Positions 43,801-55,919 of a stretch of 64,000 nt of DNA are shown in pieces. The notes beneath the pieces were generated by a model, which made no database searches, was not told where the DNA came from, and saw only the letters and a list, made by a program, of their open reading frames with translations. The stretch is from Punica granatum. Taxonomy: Eukaryota > Streptophyta > Magnoliopsida > Myrtales > Lythraceae. Made by a program: the position numbers and the translations under genes. Numbering within the stretch: the stretch's first letter is position 1; each line of letters starts with the position of its first letter. The stretch covers positions 42,421,885 to 42,485,884 of the forward strand of contig NC_045128.1 of assembly GCF_007655135.1 (NCBI RefSeq), in the 5' to 3' direction.

Positions 43801-46800
43801 GATCTGTTGTCCCAGAGTCCATCTATCATTTCTGGTGGAAATGAGGATTGGCTTGCTACTGGCGATGGAAAAGGCCGTGCAACAGTTGTTAAAGTTCTGA
43901 ATCATGCAGATTCTCCAAGAGTGGACTCCACTTTCTCTTGGTCAGCTGAGAAGGATCGACAGCTTCTTGGAATCTACTGGTGCAGATCCTTGGGACATAG
44001 GTAAGAAGCTCCCATGGAAATGTTGATTGCTGAGAATACATTTTGTCCCAGTGGTGCAACTTTTATTGATTGAGGTAGTAGTAAGATAATCAGATAGTGG
44101 TGCCCAGGTGCTTCTTGTCTCTTATTTTGTTGTACCGCTCAGACAAATGTAAACAATCATTAAGATCCGTCATACAGGTTCATCTTCACAGCTGACCCTA
44201 CAGGAGTTATAAAGCTCTGGAGGTTGGATATTGCCGTGTCATTTGTTCCTTGTGATACTGGGGAAAGTACCCATGTATCTCTATTAGCAGAATTTGCATC
44301 TCATCTTGGAAATCGAATTATTTGTCTGGATGCATCACCTCAGGAAGAGGTATGTTATGATCTGACCCACCATTTTCCCTGATACCCATGCCACCTTGCT
44401 TATTATTATAATTTTGTAGGTGCTAATTTGTGGAGATCTTCGAGGAAACTTGGTCATGTTTCCTCTCTTAAAGGACCAGTTACTGAACGTATCTGTGGCA
44501 TCACAAGCAACGATATCTCCAATGAACCATTTCAAAGGAGCCCATGGGATATCAACAGTGTCTAGTATTACAGTTTCTGGATGTAGTCCAAATCACATAG
44601 AGATATGCTCGGTATGCCCTGAAGCAAATTGTTTTAACATTAAAAATGTTCACGCTTAAAAACTGAATTGTCTGAAGTAATGAATAGATGCTGGTCTAGC
44701 CATAAGAAGAAATCATCATTGACTTAAGAGTGGCAACCATATTATGCTCATTGGTTCTCTTTTGGTGACCTGTGTATCATCCACACATGAAATCCTCCAT
44801 TATAGCTACCGATGGATAGATGATCTCTTCTTTCTCTCTCTTTGTCTCCCTGTAACTTCAGACCGGAGCTGATGGGTGTATGTGCCATCTGGAGTATGAC
44901 AGAAATCTACAAATTGTAAAATTTGTAGGGATGAAACAAGTGAAAGAACTGAGCTTGATTGAATCTGTTTCTGTGGATAAAAATCTTGGGAGCAGCGAGT
45001 ATGCAGCTGGATTTGCATCTACAGATTTCATAATATGGAACTTAGCGACTGAGACTAAGGTTTCCTTGTCATCCTCTTTTCTGTTTCAGAAAGAATGCTG
45101 TGTTGCGTGGTTTTAGATGTCATCGAGGTTTCAATTGCAACAGGTTCTGCAAGTCCCATGTGGTGGATGGAGGCGACCGCATTCTTACTACTTTGGTGAT
45201 GTTCCTGATACGAAGAACTGCTTTGCTTATGTCAAGGTTCTTCTCTTGCCTCTCGGCTCATCCAAGAGAACTGGAAAGAGAGAAGATAATGTTGTTCTTA
45301 TCATCACTTCCTTTCAATTGCAGGATGAGATTATTCATATTCATCGACTTTGGAAATCGGAAAGTGGGGAGAGTATACTCCCTCGGAATCTGCACCTGCA
45401 ATTCCATGGGAGAGAACTGCATTCCTTGTGCTTCATGCGTCAAAATCCCCAAGTTGAAGCAAACGAGAGATCCAGTTGGCTTGTGACTGGTTGTGAGGAT
45501 GGAACAGTGAGACTGACTCGGTAATTTCTCTGTACTTTGTCCATGAAACTTTATCTTCATTTTCATCCTATTTTTAAATATCACCTGCTAATAGTGAATT
45601 GCATAAGTATAGGTATGATCCATTTGTAGAGAACTGGTCCTCATCCAAATTACTTGGCGAGCATGTTGGTGGATCGGCTGTTAGATCAATATGCTGCGTG
45701 TCGAGGACTCACAGAGTCAACACATTGGCGGGTGGCTACAAAGAGAATCTGACCAAGAATGTAGAAGCTTTCACAGAGGCTGGAGATGATCCAGTTTTGC
45801 TTATTTCAGTCGGTGCTAAACGAGTTCTAACTTCTTGGCTGCTGAGAAAATGGAATCCACGTGAAGAGGAATCACTTGTTGATCATCAACAACAGAAGAA
45901 GACTGATAATGGCTCAGCTGGATCTTCTTCAATGTCATTCCAATGGCTGTCCACTGATATGCCAGTCAGGAACTCAGTGCCACCCAAAAAATCAGAAAAA
46001 ATTGATAGATTTGTCAAGGGAAGGAAAAATGGGAGTACTGAAAATGTGGATGCTAAAGTGAAACTGCCTACGGAAGGAAGTCTTGGGGATAAATATGAAG
46101 ATGACTGGAGATATCTTGCAGTCACCGCTTTTCTTGTAAAATATACTGGTTCTAGGTGATTGCTTGTTATTAGAGTTATTTTTGTTTTATCAAATAATCC
46201 CATGCCTAATTTTTACTGAGGTTTTTTTCCTTTCAGGTTAACAGTCTGCTTCACTGCTGTTGCTTGTTCAGATGCCACTCTCACACTCAGAGCTCTTGTC
46301 TTGCCCTATTGTTTGTGGTAACATCAAGGAATCATCTGAAAGTCTTATTTTATCGCCAATTCATTATTGATGCCTCATGTTTCCTCTTGTCAATTCACAG
46401 GTTTGATGTTGCTATGTTGGTCCCTCTGTCCTCGCCAGTCTTATCTCTTCAACACGCCATTGTTCCTGCGGCCTCCCTTCCAGGACGTTAGTTTTGAACA
46501 CATACTTCTTCTTTCTCATGTTGGTACTTTCCTGCCTTTAGTTGTTAACTTTTGTCTATAATCTTGACATTCAGAGAAAACGCCGATGAGGAATTTATAC
46601 GTTGTCATTAGTGGAGCTACAGATGGAAGTATTGCCTTTTGGGATCTGACTGGAAGCATTGAAGCTTTTATGGATAGGCTCTCTACTCTCCATTTGGAAA
46701 ATCTGATTGACTGCCAAAAACGCCCTCGAACAGGGCGGGGAAGCCAGGGAGGAAGATGGTGGAGATCTCTGAATTCTCGATTTCCCAAGAAAGCACCCAG

Positions 46801-48316
46801 AAAAGATTCTGAGACTGCCAAATCTCAAGAAGCAGCTAATGGAAATGTGTTGGATGATGCTTCTTGTCGTTCATCTTTATTTGATGATTCCAGTTGCTGT
46901 ACATCTGAAGCAAGTAAAGCTGAATCCCCCAAGTTGGAAAAGAAATCAGCAGATAATTCCGTTGTTGAGATCTCTGAAATAAGTCCATTGTACATTCTCA
47001 ACAGCGTTCATCAATCTGGCGTTAATTGTCTGCATGTGTCGGAGGCAAAACATGGTCAATGTTCTGATGGTGGTTCCATGTACTGTATTGTAAGTGGGGG
47101 GGATGACCAAGCACTTCATTGCCTTACATTTGAGGTCTTACCTCAATCTTCAACCCCAGATCCAGAGATTTCAACCGTTAAATATGAATATTCGCATGAT
47201 TTTCTTCCTCATGGAAAGCATTGTGTGATCAAATTAATCTGTCGGGACAATATTGCCTCGGGCCACAGCTCTGCTGTAAAAGGTAGAGATCACTTGAGAT
47301 CATTTTTCATTTCCTTCTGGTTTAGCCTTGAGAGTCTTCCTCCCTGCAATAACCCGGTGTTTGATTTATCTTTTCTTTCTTCCTGAAGGTGTTTGGACTG
47401 ATGGCACTTGGGTGCTTTCTACTGGTCTCGATCAGCGCGTTCGATGCTGGATCCTCAGTGAAACTGGTAAAGTAACAGAGCATTCTCATCTGATCATTAG
47501 TGTTCCAGAGCCTGAAGCTTTGGATGTGAGAGCTTGTGGTCGGTAAGTGAGGATTCATCTATATATGGCTTACTAGCTTTTTGCCGGTGTGATGCACAGG
47601 TTATTTGTTAGAGCCACTATTTTTAGAGGGATTTTTAAAAATTTTGATATCAGAATTGAAACATTCCTTACGATATATATAGTGTTAAATTGAAACCATT
47701 CAAATATGGGAGCTTATCTAGTCCCCAGGCGGGACCAGTCCAGGATTCTCAAATGCACATAGTTGACTGCAAAAATCAACATAGTAGACTGAACTTTGGT
47801 TCCAGACGATATTTAAACATGCTTATTGCACATCAATAGATTTTTCTTTTAGTTACTAATTATGTCGAAATATTTTCTATAAAGATATATAATTTTAGGA
47901 AATTGTTTTTTTTTAAATAAAGAATTTTGTGATTACATTTCTTAAATACAGAATGTGCATGTATATTAAAATTATTAAGTATTTAATAATTGATGTGCAT
48001 TTACTAATTTAATTCTGATTGTATTTACATATATAATTGTTTATTTGGACATTTACTTTTATGACCTTATACTATATAAAAAATTACCTTTCTAACCCTA
48101 TTTATCGTGGAGATACAACTTTAAATGTGTGTGTATATATATATACATGCTATCCTTGTGAAAATACAAACAAGAACTGTTCTGTGATTGCAGTTGGATT
48201 CTAATATTGTTTTACTCGTGGATTAATCTTTATGCAGGGACAGGTATCAGATAGCAGTAGCTGGGAGAGGGATGCAAATGATTGACTTCTCGGCCGAGAT
48301 GCAGAAAACAGAATGA
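40856..48316 (+). CDS. WDR6: WDR6/TRM734-like WD40-repeat protein, 20 exons, 1364 aa
   Basis: In yeast and human the WDR6/Trm734 family partners Trm7/FTSJ1 to 2'-O-methylate position 34 of tRNAs including tRNA-Phe. Exons: 40856-40988, 41106-41392, 41582-41699, 41855-41937, 42164-42369, 42482-42593, 42868-42950, 43328-43537, 43641-44000, 44178-44349, 44420-44611, 44862-45059, 45144-45236, 45324-45520, 45613-46155, 46237-46317, 46401-46486, 46575-47282, 47389-47542, 48238-48316. All phases join, giving 1364 residues, the usual size for plant members. WD repeats are evident (GHEGSIFRIAWSSDGSKLVS, GHNARVWDCVI, TASEDCSCRLWGLDGKQL), and CGGWRRPHSYYFGDVP is a conserved family block. Intron 19 carries a Helitron-like insertion. 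Exon 13 has a second in-frame acceptor at 45117. Confidence 0.9.
47573..48140 (-). mobile_element. Helitron-like element, copy B, in WDR6 intron 19
   Basis: On the minus strand an imperfect hairpin CCTGTGCATCACACCGG is followed by CAAAAAGCTAG and T: the Helitron 3' end at 47573. The far end (about 47950-48130) is similar to the 5' part of copy A at 15.7-16.7 kb (shared TTCTAACCCTATTTAT). The exact 5' boundary is unclear. No coding capacity. Confidence 0.5.
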
Positions 48317-48636
48317 AGGTTTTGTCTCAACTCCAATTCTTTTTCAGTCTCATTCGATTTTGAAGGAGAACCCTTTGTTATCTTCCATCAGATGTTTCCC
48401 CGACTGAGATTGAAACTGTATACTGAATAGCAAATGTCGGACTATATCTTGTAAGAGTTGAACAAAACCAGTTCATATTAAGAGTTTCTCATTTTATCAG
48501 CTTCGAAAATTTGCCCTTCGACTTGGGGCATAATAGCTGATCACACTTGTACACAAGATATATGGGGATATACGCATGCTTCGTAGGAAGTTACTAGACT
48601 TGCAAATGAATCCGGTACTCTCAGCATTAATGTCTT
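48317..48636. other. Convergent 3' ends of WDR6 and LHCB1
   Basis: A 320-bp spacer must hold both 3' UTRs, so the two transcripts may overlap. No other feature seen. Confidence 0.55.
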
Positions 48637-49437
48637 TTACTTCCCGGGGACAAAGTTGGTGGCATAAGCCCAAGCATTGTTGTTCACAGGGTCTGCCAAA
48701 TGATCGGCAAGGTTCTCGAGGGGTCCTTTGCCGGTAACAATAGCCTGTACGAAGAAACCGAACATGGAGAACATGGCAAGCCTCCCATTTTTGATCTCTT
48801 TAACCTTAAGCTCTGCAAAAGCCTCAGGATCATCAGCGAGGCCTAAGGGGTCGAAGCTCCCACCAGGGTACAGTGGGTCAGTGACCTCCCCGAGGGGCCC
48901 TCCTGCAATACGGTAGCCCTCCACGGCTCCCATGAGAATGACCTGGGTGGCCCAGATAGCGAGGATGCTCTGGGCGTGGATCAGGCTGGGGTTCCCGAGG
49001 TAGTCGAGCCCCCCCTCGCTGAAGATTTGAGCTCCAGCCTTGAACCACACAGCCTCACCGAACTTAACCCCGTTCCGTGCAAGGAGCTCGGGGAAGACGC
49101 ACCCCAGGGCTCCCAACATGGCCCACCTACAATGGATGACCTCGAGCTCTCTATTCTTCGCAAAGGTCTCGGGGTCCGCCGACAGACCAGCAGTGTCCCA
49201 CCCGTAGTCACCAGGGAACTCTCCGGTGAGGTAGGATGGGGGCTCGCCGGAGAAGGGGCCAAGGTACTTGACTCTATCGGGGCCATACCACGGGCTTCCA
49301 GAGGAAGCAGCAGGCTTTCTGGCCGTCTTCCTCATCGAGACCCTTCCGTTGCAGTGGACACCGGGAGAGAGCTCCCTCGGCGCATTGACTGGGACGGCCT
49401 TTCCGGTGAATGTTGAGGAGACGGCCATGGTTGCCAT
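48637..49437 (-). CDS. LHCB1: Chlorophyll a/b-binding protein LHCB1 (LHCII type I), 266 aa
   Basis: Main light-harvesting antenna protein of photosystem II, imported into the chloroplast and inserted in thylakoids. One exon, 266 residues. Transit peptide about 1-34 with likely cleavage before RKTARK; trimerisation motif WYGPDR at 50-55; helix B with [21 protein letters not shown] (98-117); helix C near [10 protein letters not shown] (167-176); helix A with [18 protein letters not shown] (214-231); C-terminus [15 protein letters not shown]. Lack of introns and these motifs fit LHCB1. Cys103 (HCRW) replaces the Ser I recall in many LHCB1 proteins. Codons are strongly GC-biased, as expected for a highly expressed photosynthetic gene. 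Confidence 0.97.
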   Translation of the reverse strand: MATMAVSSTFTGKAVPVNAPRELSPGVHCNGRVSMRKTARKPAASSGSPWYGPDRVKYLGPFSGEPPSYLTGEFPGDYGWDTAGLSADPETFAKNRELEVIHCRWAMLGALGCVFPELLARNGVKFGEAVWFKAGAQIFSEGGLDYLGNPSLIHAQSILAIWATQVILMGAVEGYRIAGGPLGEVTDPLYPGGSFDPLGLADDPEAFAELKVKEIKNGRLAMFSMFGFFVQAIVTGKGPLENLADHLADPVNNNAWAYATNFVPGK

Positions 49438-49512
49438 GCTTTGTTTTCTTCTTCTAGGGAGGGAATGGGCTTTTGCTGTGATGGTGGCGTATGGGGTGCA
49501 GTGTTCTGAGGG

Positions 49513-49577
49513 TTTATATAATGTGTGGTTGGCCCCACAATATTATCCATGTGGATCGCGAGCTCTTCCCTGATTGG
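49513..49577 (-). promoter_or_regulatory. LHCB1 core promoter: TATA box, GATA (I-box-like) and CCAAT motifs
   Basis: On the minus strand TATATAAA (49520-49513) lies 76 bp before the ATG. GATAA (49547-49543) is the core of the light-responsive I-box/GATA element, and CCAAT (49577-49573) is the NF-Y box. This arrangement is typical of CAB promoters. A CT dinucleotide run follows farther upstream (49725-49752 on the plus strand). Confidence 0.6.
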
Positions 49578-49720
49578 CTGCCCATATCCATTGCAAGGAT
49601 TCAGCAAATTTCCCACAGACCATCCTAGCCAATCGGAGCAGCCCGTTCAAGATGTTCTTCAAAATAATTGTTGGATTGCCCCTGAAATATCTGGTATTTC
49701 AAAAGAAGTCCTCTCGACTT

Positions 49721-49751
<31 letters not shown>

Positions 49752-51944
49752 TCTTTTTTTTTAATAAATATGTTGATGCATAATAAATGACAGACCAAAT
49801 ATATTTGCAGCATCAATCCTTCTCAGGCAATAACCACTTATGTACAGATCTACCTACATCCCTAGATCTGTATCGTGAATATGTTTTGTCATTCAATATG
49901 CATGATGAGACCCGATTTCATGGAGAGGATAGGGGATGCAGATCTGGGTTATCAATGATTTCACATGTTCGCTACTCCCCGTAACACCGTCCATATAAAT
50001 ATTGTTTCTCAGTCAAGCAGAAGACACAATGTGAATATTCAGATCATAAATTTATACATATATATGTGTAATATTCAAATAGAAATCCGGGTCCCCAGTT
50101 AAGATGTATTTAATTATGGGGAAGAAGTGGGGTGTCGCTTATAGCTATGACGACTTCTTTTTTTTCTGGAACTTATAGCTATTAATAATGAATATATAAA
50201 GGGAGAAGCAATCAATTCACATCTAGATTATGTCAAAATAATATTAGCTTATATATGTGTGTGTATATATTATGCGTATGCATGGTCTAGTTTAGGCGGA
50301 CGGGTCTAAAATATATCCGAATATCCAAAGGTAAAAGTCGGATCTAATAATTGTTATTACAATGCGTATAAGGTGGACGTGGTTGTATGTTATGTTAGTA
50401 CTTTTAACTAATTTTTTATCATATGATAGAGTGAGATCTTTACATATCTTTACCAAAAATAATGATACATATGTAACAATTCATTGATTTCATTTAAGCT
50501 TTTGACTGTCAGTTGCTTGACAGATCTAAAATATCCATCGAATTATAAATACCTGAACCTTTGGCTGCTCCAATCCAAGGTTTTTCTGTAAACGATTGGC
50601 CCCCACTTATTATTCCATCCACGAGATTTTTCTGTATATGACTCGCACAGTTATGAGCAAGACATGAATGAGACACACCCAGGACAAACAAACAACAGGG
50701 CAGCTCGCACGTTCATGTTGCGCCGTGTTACGGAACAACATACATCTAATTGAAAATTAATCGAAGCAATGAACATCAATTTCACTGTTTCGCCTGGTTT
50801 CCAACGGTCCCTTGGGAGTAAAACAAATGAGATCTCTGATGTTATTGAATTGAGAAAAGGACGGAGTCGAGTGCAGTGGAGCGAAATAGGATTTTGTATT
50901 CCACAACCGAGCTAACACCTGAATGAATAATCCTCTCCATCGGATATTTGAGGTGAATCACGTTATTAATTTTATAAAAATTTTGAATTGTAGAATCTGG
51001 ATAAATATGGCAGTGGAGGAATGTTCGTACGATTGTGTACGTTCTCTTTTAATACCCTTACCATGATAGAGAGAGTTGGAGAATTGAATTGATCTGGTGC
51101 CTCTGTCAGTGTATGTTCGTGCGATGTCCAATTGCCGAAGATCATCGGTTCAGGCACTGCACAGTGTTTTTCACGTGCGGATTTGGTTCCAAGTCTCCTC
51201 AGAATTATTATTTTTTTTACTTTTCATAACTCAATCGTTCCTAACCGGCCTTTTATTTATTTTATTCTTTTATAAGAAAAGCTCATAAACTTATATCAAT
51301 ATTTGATTTGGGACGAAGGAATTTATGATATTTGGATCATTGAATGCTATGGCTTGTAAGTGCTTAAAATCCATACAGGCCCGTAGAATATAACAAACTG
51401 GACTTACCTCGACGATCTTATAGCTTTCTTAGCATGAGCTGCGAACCGTAATTTTTACAAAAAAGAAATGCACATACAATCGCTTATTATATCTACTACT
51501 ACATATATTGGAAAAGGAGTGAATGGTGTAATATTCACTTTCTTACATTGCCCATAGAAAAAATAACAATTAATTTTGAGCCATTAGATTAATGGTGTAT
51601 TAATAAATTTACACGTTATCTCTAACCACCCACCAATATCTTTTTTTTTCACAATTCTATCAACGTAAAGTCATACCATGATATCTTCAAACTCCTATTT
51701 GCTACTAAATAAATTATGAAGAACCTATCGCTATATCATCAGTAAACCTTTAATTAAATAATCATGTTGTTCATTGGTATGCGGCCAAATGTTAGAGTTT
51801 AGAGCTCTTATAAGAAAATGAAATTTAGTGCAGTGAAATTTGCCCTTAATCTACAAATTAGGAGATTCTCTATTCAACCTTGTCAGAAAATTTCCGTGCC
51901 CTTTATTTTGATTTCTTAATTTTCTATTAGGAAGAAAAATGGAT
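49578..51944. other. Gene-poor AT-rich region upstream of LHCB1
   Basis: No gene recognised. Near 51489 a sequence starting TCTACTACTACATATATTGG could be a Helitron-type 5' end but no matching 3' end was found. Confidence 0.4.
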
Positions 51945-52869
51945 AAAAAGCTTGGGTGGTATAAAATCGTTTATGGGCATGACACTCTAGTACAAAACCT
52001 TTCTTTTGTAACAATTGAGTACAAAACTTTCTAAAATGTTACAATCATGTACATTCCGTCAATTTGACACTACGGCCGTTAGTAGTTTCCAACGAGGCAT
52101 CCGACGTGTCTTATGAGTGTCTGACATGGCACATAATGCTATAAAAAATTCATTTCTTAAATTTTAATTAATAATAAAATCAAATAAAACATTCAAAAAT
52201 TAAAATTAAAATTAAATAAAAGACTATCTCTTTCCTCTCTCTCTCCTATCTCTCTCTCGTGTCTCTCCTATCTCTTTCCTCTCTCTCGTCTCTCTCCTAT
52301 GAGGATTTGAGGAGGAAGGACGGCGCGACAAGAGGTTCGGAGAGAGGTTTGAAGAGATGACGACTCGTCGGGAGATATAGTCGCTCGGCGGGGGGCTCCT
52401 CGCCTCGATCCAGTCAAGATCAAGTTTGAGCAGCGAAGAAGAAGAGGGGAGATAGAGAGGAGAAGAAGAGTGGAGAGAGAGGGGGGACTCGGGTCTGAGT
52501 AGCAGAGAGGGGAAGGCTCCGACAATGGCTCTGGTGAAGATTTCGATGAGAGTTGCCACAATATAGGGTCTGGGCAAGGAGAGGAGAGAGGTGGGTAAGG
52601 AAGAGGAGGAGGAGAGAGAGTTTTTTTAATTCCATTTTGTTTTAATTAAAATCTTTAAAAACGCTTTTTTATTGTATCGTTTTAGTCATATTGGATGTTC
52701 TTTTAACATGCTATCTATCACGTCAGAAACCATTCACGGCATTGGAGTAAAATTAACGAAATGTAGTTGATTGTAATAGTTACAAAAAATTTGTACTCAA
52801 TTATTACGAAAAAAAGTTTTATACCAAAGTGTTATATCCGTACAAGATTTTGTACTAGACAAGCTTTTT
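51945..52869. mobile_element. Inverted-repeat (foldback/MITE-like) element, ~0.92 kb
   Basis: The left arm begins AAAAAGCTTG and contains CTAGTACAAAAC and AATTGAGTACAAA; the reverse complement of the right arm has the same blocks in the same order (AAAAAGCTTG, CTAGTACAAAAT, AATTGAGTACAAA). The arms match imperfectly for about 120 bp. The centre (52215-52620) is a purine/pyrimidine-biased tract of GA/CT repeats. No transposase remnant or target duplication was identified. Confidence 0.7.
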
Positions 52870-55082
52870 GCCCAAGAAAAGTACTGAGAAGCAACTTGTA
52901 ATTTGTAAATAGATAAGGAAAAGGGAAAACGGAAAAATGGGAAAAGGAAAAGGGATGAATTGCCTCAGCTCCAGGCCTCCAACTACCACTCTCCACTCCC
53001 CAGCCGCAGGACGCCACGGCGCTTATCCGTTGCCACGTCAATTACTCAAGCGGGGACATTTCTCTGTCCGACCGCGACTCTTCCCTTCGTCAGCTCGGAG
53101 CTGAGCCGACTCATTTCGGCTTGGCTTAATTCCTCGTTAGTCATTACCAACAATAATTCAAATGATTAGAGAGCAACGTACATTTGTTTAATATAATATA
53201 ATGTAATAATAATAATAATATATTTGGTAGGTGACCAGATGGACATGGTCTCCACTCAATCTACCTTACGCAATAAAGTTGGAAACTGATCATATACTAT
53301 ATGGCAATTTGGCCAGTGAATTTCAATCTCGTGAAATTGTTGAATTTGGACCAATCGTTATGAACTAAATTTAATATGTTTTAAACTTTCATTATACATT
53401 TAATATAAATAGAAAAAACAATGTAAGTTTTCATAAGATCATTAGATTACTTTTAGGAATGGAAAAAATAAAGGCAACAAATACAAAAAACCGATCCTTT
53501 ATTTTACCTAATTAGTCAAGTCTCAAACCGTGTTTTAACTTTATTAAAAGAAGAAAAATAACAATCACAACAATCCCCACCTAACTTTTTCTTAGCAGCA
53601 ACTCTCATGACTCCTCCACCAAATGCACTAAAATCAACACAACCATGCGGTCCCTATGATATATCCATGTCTTGTTCGTGTTTGGCATGTTCCCAAAAGC
53701 AAATAGTGATTTGTCGACCCATAACCATGTTGTTAAAAGGAATTCACACAATAAGAGAAATAATTTATCACGACGATATAAATATATGCGACTTAATCCT
53801 TGCACGGTCTTTTCTTATTGATTTTTTTTTCATATTTAGCTTCCAGATCGGAATAAAGAGCATCAGTCCAAGTATTCATAATTTTTGTAATTTGAAACGA
53901 ATATGGATCGAGGCAAGGAGAAAAATGCTATTTGAATTGCGGAGGACTGAAATGGATGAAATTGAATTTTTGCTGCTTAGTTCCTCAGATCACGTGTTAA
54001 ACATTTTTTTGCCAAAAAAAGGTTTGAAATATTTCAAGGAAAATAAAAATAAAAAAGGCCAGTTGCTGATAGTGATTAATATTTGTATTGTCCGAATGAT
54101 GTGGTTGTTCACGCGGTGTTGATGCGAGAGGGAAGCGGCACAGCCACTGCCACCTCCCACCCACCATCGCGACTTTGCACCTTCTTCGCTCACCGGAGCC
54201 GGAGCCGGAGCCGTCGAGGCAACCGGGAGGAGTTGGTAAGAACCGGCTACTGCCGGTAATTCCTAACCCCGGATAAGATAGATCTCCACACCAATTCATT
54301 TCTTTCTCTGAATATTAATTAATTAATCAATAAAAACATCTCTGTTCGAATACTTTTCGAAACTGACAATCATGTTTCTTCTTTGTCATTTCGTACCTTT
54401 CTGGATCACCATCTTGAATTTAACCTCAATTTAGAAACTTCAAATTTAATTGCAGTTATTATTTGGTCAAAAAAATGAAAAGTCAAATAGCCATATCAGC
54501 GAGCTCTTCTTGATAATTATCTTTTTAACATCATCAATGTTCAGAATTTCTCTATTTATTTTGTTTCTACTTTGACCAGTGCTAATTCAAATATAAATTT
54601 TCATAGAAAATGACTCAATATACATGTAAAGAATGTTAATTTTTCTTCACATGTAGTAATGGTTAGACTTTCTTATATTCAGATCACTTATCATAGCTCT
54701 CGACAAAAAATCGAGCAAGAATGGCCTCAACTCAGATTCAACACCAATATTTTCTTTTAAAATCTCACATCGAAAAAATAAGGTGAATCTGATGATCGTT
54801 TATATAAGAATCTGTCCTCATTTTATTAACTTGACCTTATATACTATAGGAGAGGTTACCATCTTCAATATGCCATGGTCAATATGAATTGTTTTGTGGG
54901 GGTCCACCCCAGGTCCCACCCACCAACCCAAACCCATTTTCGCATCACCCGAAACTCTGACATCCAACGGCTCTATTTTGTCCTCCCCAACCCCCCCCCT
55001 ACAGATTCCTACCGAACTCCATAGGCAAGGATGAATCAGCAACCGCTGATTCCGGTACTCGGTAACGACCGCCGCGTTTTCC
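52870..55082. other. Intergenic region upstream of SAM synthetase
   Basis: No gene recognised. A 171-codon open frame at 53607-54122 is AT-rich and matches no family I know. The last 250 bp are C-rich and form the SAMS promoter. Confidence 0.45.
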
Positions 55083-55090
55083 TATAAATA
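55083..55090 (+). promoter_or_regulatory. TATA box of the SAM synthetase gene
   Basis: TATAAATA, followed about 30 bp later by a CT-rich leader (CTTCTTCTCTCTCTATC), gives a likely transcription start near 55115-55125. Confidence 0.7.
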
Positions 55091-55220
55091 CCGCTTCCCT
55101 ACCCCCCGGAGTCATTGCGCTTCGCTCTGTCTTCTTCTCTCTCTATCTACTGCGGGCTGATCCTTTTTCACGAACAAAGAGGGGTCGGATTTCCGTACTG
55201 CTACCCTTCCCTACTTTAAG

Positions 55221-55917
55221 GTAACGGTCGCTGCTTCATGCTAGTGATAGGCAAGCAATTGCTTATGCCTTTGTCTGTACGGATCTGGGTCGGTTGTCGT
55301 TGCTGTTGTGTAGCTTGAATCTTGCCGCAATGCTCGCAAATGCGTAGTAGCTCTTTTGAGCTCGGGTCGAATCAAAGATCTTGTCGTTTAATGGTTGATT
55401 CGTTGAAAAGGGTCTATCTTCTTACTGTAAAGAGACGAACTTGATGCTGGGTTTTGTTGATTTCGTACTCGGATCTGAGTAGGATCTGTTGATTTTGGAT
55501 TGGAACCAGTCAGATCTGAGGTGCCGTGTCTCACTCCTCAGTGTCGCTGTCGTGGAATGTCTGTATCCTTTTTGTTGGTCTGGTCAGTGACTGTCATGTG
55601 TGCGTCTGACAATCTTGACTAGGTTTGATTCTATGGTCACCAGTTTGAACATCATTTCACAAACGGTTAGATTCGTGTCAGATCTGATATGTGCCGTTAT
55701 CTTAGAACAGTTTTCTGTCCTTGGATCTATCTTTAACTTTCGACCGGACTGCCTGATATCCAATATGTATGCAACTGCTTGCTGAGCAGTTTATCAGGCC
55801 TCCTTGCTAGGTCAGAGTATAAATGTTTCGCTACTTATAGCATAGCATAGAAGCCTATGAGATGAACTCTAAGGTGCGAAGGCTAATGTGTTTGCTGTGC
55901 TTCTATTGTTTATGTAG
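55221..55917 (+). other. 5' UTR (leader) intron of SAM synthetase
   Basis: Donor TTTAAG|GTAACG at 55221 and acceptor TTATGTAG ending at 55917 bound a 697-nt intron that ends two bases before the first ATG. Leader introns are usual in plant SAMS genes and often raise expression (family knowledge). Confidence 0.75.
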
Positions 55918-55919
55918 GA

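Noticed and set aside
48976..49416. 146-codon antisense frame in LHCB1
   Set aside because: A shadow frame of a GC-biased gene, with no independent support.
52224..52635. Overlapping Arg/Ser-rich minus-strand frames
   Set aside because: They come from GA/CT low-complexity DNA in the centre of the inverted-repeat element.
53607..54122. 171-codon open frame
   Set aside because: AT-rich composition, no domain or homologue recognised, no promoter or splice context; treated as intergenic.
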